Both the position numbers and the translations under genes were made by a program. The notes beneath the pieces are model-generated. The model was not told the origin of the DNA, searched no databases, and saw only the letters and a program-made list of their open reading frames with translations. A DNA stretch of 7,413 bases from Panacagrimonas sp. GTDB lineage: Bacteria; Pseudomonadota; Gammaproteobacteria; Nevskiales; Nevskiaceae. The stretch spans positions 1-7,413 of the forward strand of contig JAJFJX010000460.1 of assembly GCA_021773655.1 (NCBI GenBank), read 5' to 3'. This document shows positions 1 to 4,627 of the stretch, one piece after another. Positions within the stretch are counted from its first letter, which is position 1, and each line of letters begins with the position of its first letter.

Positions 1-12
1 GACGGGTTTTTT
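1..12 (+). terminator. Possible 3' half of a rho-independent terminator cut by the window edge
   Basis: The window opens with GACGGG followed directly by six T. This is the expected form of the descending stem arm and T-tract of an intrinsic terminator for a plus-strand gene to the left. The matching CCCGTC arm would lie outside the window, so the hairpin cannot be confirmed. If real, it means a convergent plus-strand gene ends just before this window. Confidence 0.3.
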
Positions 13-48
13 GTGGGTCGGCCTGCGTCGCGTCCCGTATTGGCCGTG

Positions 49-237
49 TCACCCGCGTGCCAGGCGCAAGAAACCGAACAGTGCGGAGCAGGGATAGGTT
101 CTGCCCTGCAGAGTGTTGCGCAGCGACTCGGCACCGGCCACCAGCACATCGCACTGCACCGGCCCGGTGCGGCGTGCGTAGACGCGCGGCACCCCGTTCC
201 CGACCCCCCGGTAGGGCTGCGCGCTTTTCAGGTCCAT
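49..237 (-). CDS. Possible small hypothetical protein, 62 aa
   Basis: I do not recognise this product. The frame starts at ATG (237) and ends in TGA (49-51). A hand count of its 62 codons gives GC of about 69%, 55% and 84% at codon positions 1, 2 and 3, the gradient typical of true genes in a GC-rich genome. The predicted protein is basic, with many Arg, and has two Cys in PVQCDVLVAG and TYPCSALFG. There is no signal peptide or membrane segment. An in-frame ATG at 303 would give 84 residues, but the added codons have a less gene-like composition. Neither start has a good Shine-Dalgarno sequence. It lies 80 bases downstream of the BrkB-family gene on the same strand. It could be a lineage-specific small protein, a 3' remnant of a decayed gene, or chance. 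Confidence 0.33.
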   Translation of the reverse strand: MDLKSAQPYRGVGNGVPRVYARRTGPVQCDVLVAGAESLRNTLQGRTYPCSALFGFLRLARG

Positions 238-317
238 CTTTTCGGGGCCGTCGTTCCGGGTCCATGGGCAGGAGGCTCGGGCAACCCGGGTGCCGCGTGA
301 CATTACATCGCTGCCGG

Positions 318-1328
318 TCAGTCGCCTGCGCTGGCGGTGACCTGCGGTTCCAGCAATCCGGGTGCCGGCATCGCCTGCGGGCGGCGCGAACCGTACAGGT
401 TGGAATAGGCCCAGGTGAACTCTGCGCCCATCAGAAAAATCTGTGCGGAGTAGTAGACCCAGATCAGCATTGCCACCAGCGAGCCGGCGACGCCAAAGCC
501 GGTGGTGATCGCGCTGCGGCCGATGTACAGGCCGATCAGGAATTTGCCGATGGTGAACAGGAATGCGTTGAGGATTGCACCGATCCAGACCTCGCTCCAG
601 CGGATCTGCACCTGCGGCATGATCTTGTAGATCAGCGCGAACATGCCGGCAGTGAGTACAAAGCTGAACACTGCATCGAGCACGCTGGCGACCGTTTCCC
701 AACCCGCCAGCCACGGCGACCACCATTTTCCGACCGCGGACAAACCGGCGCTGAAGATCAGCGACACCATGAGGATGAAGCCGATCCCCATGATCATGCC
801 GAAGGACAGCAGGCGCGAACGGATCAGTCCCCACCATCCCCCGCTGCTGCGGCGACCCGGCATGCGCCAGATTCGATCCAGCGAGTCCTGCAGCTCGGCG
901 AACACGCTGGTGGCGCCCACCAGAAAGAGAGCGCCGCCGATGACGGTCGCGGTCACGCCCTCCGTGGGTTCGCGCACGCTGTCGAGCAGTGCCTGGGCGG
1001 CCAGGGCGCCCTGCACACCGAGCAGATTGCTGAGTTGTCCGGCGATCTCGCCGCGCGCGGCGTCCTCGCCGAACACCAGGCCGGCGATGGCAATTGCAAG
1101 CAGCATCACCGGGGCCAGCGAGAACATCGTGTAGTAGGCCAGCGCCGCACCCATGCTCTGGGCGTGGTCGTCGCGCCATGCGATGACCGTGGTCCGGATC
1201 AGCAGCCAGACGTCGGCGGTGGTTTTCAACAGGTGCTGAGCCAAGGGATTGGACAGCGTGTGCGCAAGCCGCGGTCGTCGATCATGCCAGAGCGCCGCAA
1301 TGAAGCGCCTGGTGGTCCTCCCGGGCAT
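318..1328 (-). CDS. YihY/BrkB-family inner-membrane protein
   Basis: This is an integral inner-membrane protein of the YihY/virulence factor BrkB family. Older databases mislabel the family as ribonuclease BN; its biochemical function is not settled. With the ATG at 1328 it has 336 residues. About six hydrophobic segments are visible, near residues 60-88, 125-145, 170-198, 213-236, 247-269 and 279-303. Family-typical stretches include AALAYYTMFSLAP (61-73), FAELQDSLDRIW (143-154) and the late GSLVAMLIWVYYSAQIFLMG region (282-301). The C-terminal tail is short and soluble. The start is uncertain. A GTG at 1397 would give 359 residues, but it lies inside the stem of a strong hairpin and neither start has a clear Shine-Dalgarno, so I prefer the ATG. 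It lies downstream of the OmpA-family lipoprotein gene on the same strand, perhaps as a weakly read-through third gene of that operon. Confidence 0.93.
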   Translation of the reverse strand: MPGRTTRRFIAALWHDRRPRLAHTLSNPLAQHLLKTTADVWLLIRTTVIAWRDDHAQSMGAALAYYTMFSLAPVMLLAIAIAGLVFGEDAARGEIAGQLSNLLGVQGALAAQALLDSVREPTEGVTATVIGGALFLVGATSVFAELQDSLDRIWRMPGRRSSGGWWGLIRSRLLSFGMIMGIGFILMVSLIFSAGLSAVGKWWSPWLAGWETVASVLDAVFSFVLTAGMFALIYKIMPQVQIRWSEVWIGAILNAFLFTIGKFLIGLYIGRSAITTGFGVAGSLVAMLIWVYYSAQIFLMGAEFTWAYSNLYGSRRPQAMPAPGLLEPQVTASAGD

Positions 1329-1367
1329 ACCAGTGAGCGTGCCGTCGTCCACGCTGACCCGCGCGCA

Positions 1368-1402
1368 CGCGGGTGCGGGGTCTTGTCGACGCCGCACCCG
1401 CG
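1368..1402 (-). terminator. Strong 11-bp hairpin between the OmpA-family and BrkB-family genes
   Basis: Positions 1368-1378 (CGCGGGTGCGG) and 1392-1402 (CCGCACCCGCG) are perfect reverse complements separated by 13 bases. On the minus strand the hairpin begins about 20 bases after the OmpA-family stop codon. No T-tract follows, so it is not a classical intrinsic terminator. It may be a 3'-end-stabilising or partial-termination structure, or an attenuator for the following gene. It also buries the alternative GTG start (1397) of the BrkB-family gene. Confidence 0.45.
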
Positions 1403-1422
1403 AGCCGATCCGCTGCCGGGTT

Positions 1423-2310
1423 TCAGTCGGTGGCTGCCAAGGCCTGGGAGACGATCACTTCGACCCGCCGATTCTGCTGGCGGCCGGTGCCGGTATCGTT
1501 GCCGGAGATGGGCGCGTTCTCGCCCATGCCGGAGGCGGTCAGACGGCTGGCGTTGACCCCTTGCTGCATCAGGTAGTTCCTGACTGCATTGGCACGCAAC
1601 TGCGACAGACTCATGTTGTAGTCGTCGGCGCCTACGTTGTCGGTATGACCTTCGATCAGCGCGGTGCGGTCCGGATAGGCATTGAGAAAGCCGGCCAGCT
1701 TGCTCAGGGCCTGGATCGCCGCACCGCTGCGAATCTGCGACTTTCCGGTGGCGAACAACACGTCACCGAGGGTGATCACCAGGCCGCGGTCGGTGACCTT
1801 GGCGTTGAGCTCATCGAGCTGACGCTGCAGGTCGCCCGACTGCTGTTGCGCCTGCGCGGTGTCCAGGCGTGCGGCATCGGCCTCCATGCGCGCCATGCCG
1901 GCATCGGCACGTGCGGCATTGGCATCGCCGCGGGCAAGATCCGCTTCCTGGGTGCGGGCGGCCAGACGTGCGATTTCACGCTGCTCGCCCAGCACTTTGC
2001 GCTCCTCCACCAGCAGGCGGCTCTGCGACCGCGCCGCTGCGGTGTCGACCTTGCGGTCGGCCATGTTGACCAGATGTCGGGCCAGGGCGTCGTCGTCCTG
2101 CGGCACTTCGGCGGCGCGCACCGCGCTTTCGGCCGCCTCGAAATCCAGCGGCGCCAGGCGGACCAGACGCGGGTCGGATTGCAGCGCGGACAATTTGTTG
2201 CGCGCGGCATCAGCGCCGTCGGGGCGGGTCGGGTTGGCCGAACAGGCCGCCATCAACAGCAGGGCGGTGCCAAGCGCAGTGATCGAAAAACTTCGGGTGT
2301 TGCGGTTCAT
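1423..2310 (-). CDS. OmpA-family lipoprotein with DUF4398-like N-terminal region and coiled coil
   Basis: This is a predicted outer-membrane lipoprotein of 295 residues that should bind peptidoglycan through its C-terminal OmpA domain. The signal peptide ends in a lipobox-like LMAAC with the lipidated Cys at 23; Ser follows, so no inner-membrane retention signal is seen. Residues about 35-100 resemble the DUF4398 helical repeat. Residues about 85-170 are rich in Ala, Arg, Glu and Gln and should form a long coiled coil. The OmpA domain spans about 176-290: GHTDNVG (211-217) and LSQLRA (225-230) carry Asp214 and Arg229, which match the diaminopimelate-binding Asp/Arg pair, and QQNRRVEV lies near the end. 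AAGGAG (2323-2318) sits 7 bases before the ATG. The start overlaps the upstream lipoprotein's stop as ATGA, implying translational coupling. It probably tethers the outer membrane to the wall. Confidence 0.95.
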   Translation of the reverse strand: MNRNTRSFSITALGTALLLMAACSANPTRPDGADAARNKLSALQSDPRLVRLAPLDFEAAESAVRAAEVPQDDDALARHLVNMADRKVDTAAARSQSRLLVEERKVLGEQREIARLAARTQEADLARGDANAARADAGMARMEADAARLDTAQAQQQSGDLQRQLDELNAKVTDRGLVITLGDVLFATGKSQIRSGAAIQALSKLAGFLNAYPDRTALIEGHTDNVGADDYNMSLSQLRANAVRNYLMQQGVNASRLTASGMGENAPISGNDTGTGRQQNRRVEVIVSQALAATD

Positions 2311-2729
2311 TGTGTGACTCCTTGACGGCGCTGCATTTCCTGCTTGAGGGTGTCGAGGTTCTTCTGCAACTCGTCGTTGACCGTTTGCGCCTTGACCAGA
2401 TCGGCGCGCGCAGAGGCCAGCTCGGCACTGGCACGCGATTCATCGGCCAGGCGGGCTGCGGCCACCATCTGCTGCTGCTGCACGGCATTGCGTGCGGCGC
2501 TGAGCTTTTCGCGTGCTTCGCGCAGTTCTGGCGAAGCCTGATCGACGACGCGCGCGTTGTCGGCGTTGCCGATGGCCAGTTCGGCCGCCTGCAGCTTGTC
2601 ATCCGGCGGCAGCGGTGCGGCGGCGCAGGCGCTCAGCAACATGGCGGCGGCGACGCCGGATGTCACGACGCACCAGCGACTTTGCGCGGTGGAGAATGGG
2701 GTCGGGAAGAGGGTGCGGGTAAGGTTCAC
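2307..2729 (-). CDS. DUF4398 domain-containing lipoprotein
   Basis: This is a predicted lipoprotein of 140 residues. I chose the GTG start at 2729 because AGGAG (2741-2737) lies exactly 7 bases upstream and the first residues form a sensible signal peptide ending in LLSAC, with the lipidated Cys at 35. Longer in-frame readings up to 2885 add Pro- and Ser-rich residues that do not look like protein and would push the signal peptide inside. The mature part is almost entirely helical and matches the DUF4398 pattern (APLPPDDKLQAAELAIGNA, then SPELREAREKLSAA). It continues in a Gln/Ala-rich coiled coil to the C-terminus. Its stop overlaps the start of the OmpA-domain lipoprotein, which carries a related N-terminal region, so the two may form a coiled-coil complex at the outer membrane. 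Function of DUF4398 is unknown. Confidence 0.87.
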   Translation of the reverse strand: MNLTRTLFPTPFSTAQSRWCVVTSGVAAAMLLSACAAAPLPPDDKLQAAELAIGNADNARVVDQASPELREAREKLSAARNAVQQQQMVAAARLADESRASAELASARADLVKAQTVNDELQKNLDTLKQEMQRRQGVTQ

Positions 2730-2896
2730 GGGGTGACTCCTGCAGTAAGACGGGATCGCGGGCATCGCTCGATCAAGCACGCCGGTCGAGGGGGCTGGCG
2801 TTGAACATGGACGCGCCGCACTAGGTTGTGGTGCGCCCCGGGAATGTCGCGAGTACGGGGTGGTGTCCGGGTCCTTCGCCATCACCGTCGTTCAGG

Positions 2897-2918
2897 GCGC
2901 GCCGTGGCATTGGCGCGC
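2897..2918 (-). terminator. Second hairpin downstream of the SYLF gene
   Basis: GCGCGCC (2897-2903) pairs with GGCGCGC (2912-2918) around an 8-base loop. It is the second of two adjacent hairpins in the gap between the SYLF gene and the lipoprotein operon. No T-tract is visible, so a termination role is inferred from position only. Confidence 0.35.
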
Positions 2919-2921
2919 ATC

Positions 2922-2955
2922 GCCAACGCAGCAGGCGTGTGCCCGCTGCGTTGGC
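2922..2955 (-). terminator. Strong hairpin just after the SYLF gene
   Basis: GCCAACGCAGC (2922-2932) and GCTGCGTTGGC (2945-2955) are perfect 11-bp reverse complements. After one A/C mismatch, three more pairs (2934-2936 with 2941-2943) close on a GTGT tetraloop. On the minus strand the stem starts 13 bases after the SYLF stop codon. That placement fits a transcript 3' end, but no T-tract follows. The remaining gap from here to 2730 should hold the promoter of the lipoprotein operon; I could not identify confident -35 and -10 boxes. Confidence 0.5.
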
Positions 2956-2968
2956 CGGATCAACGCGA

Positions 2969-3535
2969 CTAGCGCTTGATGCGAGAGATCTTGGTGCCTT
3001 CGATGCTCAGGCTGCCCATCAGACCCTGCTGATCGAAGGTGAAGGCATAGGCATCGTCCTTGAGCGTGGAAGTGCTCAGGTTGCGCGCCACGCCCTCGTT
3101 GACCACCACCACGGTGGGGCCGACGCCCAGTTCCCAGCCGTCGGACTTGTCGAGATAGGTCAGTGCCTTGTCGCTCATCAGAAACACCGCGTAGGCGTAG
3201 GACTGCGCGCCGGCCTGCAGGCCCCAGGATGCGGAGATGGAGTTGTAGTAACCGACCACCTTGTTGCCCTTGTTGAGCACGCCCTCGCCGTAGGAGCCGC
3301 CGAACACCAGGCCGGCCTTGACGATACTGGGGAACACCAGCACGGCCTTGGCGCTCTTGGAAATTGCCAATGCCGCATCGTTTTTCTTGTACAGCGTCTG
3401 CAGCGCCTGAGCGGCTTCCGTGTTCAGTTCTTCGGCAGTGGAAGCGGCCTGGGCGACGCCGCCGATGACGCCAAACCACAGCGTCGCAGTGGCGGCCAGG
3501 CTCAGCGCGAGCAGGCGTTTGGAGGGGGATTGCAT
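2969..3535 (-). CDS. Secreted SYLF-domain (Ysc84/DUF500) lipid-binding protein
   Basis: This is a 188-residue exported protein of the bacterial SYLF (Ysc84) family, relatives of which bind membrane lipids in eukaryotes; the bacterial role is poorly defined. The ATG at 3535 is supported by AAGGAG (3547-3542) 6 bases upstream and by the classical signal peptide that follows, with a basic start (QSPSKR), a hydrophobic core and a likely cleavage after AQA at 30. The SYLF domain covers about 45-187, with AKAVLVFPSIVKAGLVFGG (62-80), SASWGLQAGAQSYAYAVFLM (101-120) and the terminal GSLSIEGTKISRI stretch. Length and ending are normal for the family. There is no lipobox, so a soluble periplasmic protein is expected. 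Longer readings upstream to 3694 cover non-coding sequence. It is flanked by gaps of 192 and 239 bases and is probably monocistronic. Confidence 0.95.
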   Translation of the reverse strand: MQSPSKRLLALSLAATATLWFGVIGGVAQAASTAEELNTEAAQALQTLYKKNDAALAISKSAKAVLVFPSIVKAGLVFGGSYGEGVLNKGNKVVGYYNSISASWGLQAGAQSYAYAVFLMSDKALTYLDKSDGWELGVGPTVVVVNEGVARNLSTSTLKDDAYAFTFDQQGLMGSLSIEGTKISRIKR

Positions 3536-3727
3536 GGGGTGCTCCTTGGGTTCGTTCAAACGCGCCGGCGAAATCGCAGCGCGGTCGATGGACGTCCTCG
3601 GGCACCACGAATCCATCAGTCCGGACGCTGTTCTGGGATGGATTTGCTGGAGCCAAGATAGTTGCTGACATGCCGGCAGTCGGTGCGGTGGCACGCATTG
3701 CCGCCGGTGACGCCGGTGCGGCTCTGG

Positions 3728-4627
3728 TCAGGGCTGCCGCGGGCGGGCGACGGCCCAGATGCGCTTTGCCGGCGGGTCCGCCTCGGCCGGCTCGGTCCAC
3801 TCGCGTGCCCACATCGAGTAGAAGACCCCCACGGCGATGACCGTGCCGTGCCCGGTTTCGACCAGGGGGCTGTCGCGCATGACCGCGCCGCTGAGCACGT
3901 CGTGGGTCACGCCCAGACCCAATCGCCAGGGGCCGTGACGCAGTCCCAGATAGGCGGTGGCGCGCGCGCCGCTGTAGCCGCCGCCGAGGTCGTAGGCGGG
4001 TCTTTCCAGCGTCGCGTACCGTGGATCGACCCGGTAGAAATAACGGTGATATTTGCGCGAGGCCCATAGCGGCCCGGCGCCCAGCGCGGTCTCCAGTTCC
4101 CATGCGCCCAGGCGCAGATCGTCGCGGCTGTAGCGCAGGTGCGGGTAACCGAGCCAGCCGATGCCCTGGAATTCGTCCAGGTCCGCCGCCGCGACCGCCC
4201 GCACCGGCAGGCGCAGATCCCAGTGGCCGCCCGACTCGCTCACCCGCCAGTCCAGCGACGGCCCGATCTCGAAGGTCGGCAGCAACCGCGGCATGCCCTG
4301 GCGCACGGAGTCCTGGCTGTCGTCGCCGGGCAGCGAACCCGATCCGCTCAGGCCCAGCCGGAAGCTGTCGGTGTTGAACAGCCGTGCGGCCAGACCATCG
4401 CGTGACAATTCCAGACGCTTGCCCCGATACGAAACATAGGGCACCGGCAGCACGGTGGTGCGCGTCTGTGCGGAGCCGCGGTAGTCGGGGTTGGACAGCA
4501 GTCCGAGGCCTGCCCCCAGTTCCAGTCGCTGCGTATCCGCCAGCGCTTCGTGCGCCGCGGCCGCGCCCGTAGCCAGCGCGAGCGCGCACAGCAGAGCGCC
4601 GATCAGGCTGGTGATGACCTGCGGCAT
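3728..4627 (-). CDS. MipA/OmpV-family outer-membrane protein
   Basis: This is a predicted outer-membrane beta-barrel of the MipA/OmpV family; the E. coli namesake MipA links the murein hydrolase MltA to the synthase PBP1B. With the ATG at 4627 it has 299 residues: a signal peptide ending near AAA-HEA (about 22-26), then GAGLGLLSNPDYRGSAQTR (38-56) and VPYVSYRGKRLELSRDGL (62-79), both characteristic of the family, then alternating amphipathic strands. The strand-like GTVIAVGVFYSMW (261-273) is followed by a polar tail of about 26 residues, which is unusual because barrels normally end in an aromatic residue. The start overlaps the upstream fusion gene by 25 bases. An alternative ATG at 4678 has a better ribosome binding site (AAAAGGA, 6 bases away) and would add 17 basic residues before the signal core. 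Coupling with the fusion suggests a shared envelope pathway. Confidence 0.92.
   Translation of the reverse strand: MPQVITSLIGALLCALALATGAAAAHEALADTQRLELGAGLGLLSNPDYRGSAQTRTTVLPVPYVSYRGKRLELSRDGLAARLFNTDSFRLGLSGSGSLPGDDSQDSVRQGMPRLLPTFEIGPSLDWRVSESGGHWDLRLPVRAVAAADLDEFQGIGWLGYPHLRYSRDDLRLGAWELETALGAGPLWASRKYHRYFYRVDPRYATLERPAYDLGGGYSGARATAYLGLRHGPWRLGLGVTHDVLSGAVMRDSPLVETGHGTVIAVGVFYSMWAREWTEPAEADPPAKRIWAVARPRQP

Noticed and set aside
57..1556. Plus-strand open frame of 499 codons across the BrkB-family gene
   Set aside because: It is Arg-, Pro- and His-rich without domain signal, and the opposite strand holds a clear membrane protein with family motifs.
1249..2325. Plus-strand open frame of 358 codons opposite the OmpA-family lipoprotein
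   Set aside because: It is antisense to a gene with lipobox, coiled coil and OmpA domain, and has no supporting start signal.
2730..2885. N-terminal extension of the DUF4398 lipoprotein to an ATG at 2885
   Set aside because: It would bury the signal peptide and lipobox inside the protein, whereas the GTG at 2729 has AGGAG at ideal spacing.
3536..3727. Possible extra gene or clear promoter boxes between the SYLF and MipA genes
   Set aside because: Only short repeats such as two CGGTGCGG copies and weak inverted repeats are visible; I could not find convincing -35/-10 boxes or a reading frame with a start signal.
2892..4589. Minus-strand open frame of 565 codons in another frame over the MipA and SYLF genes
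   Set aside because: It is an out-of-frame reading of two recognised genes and the gap between them, with low-complexity Arg/Gly/Ala content.
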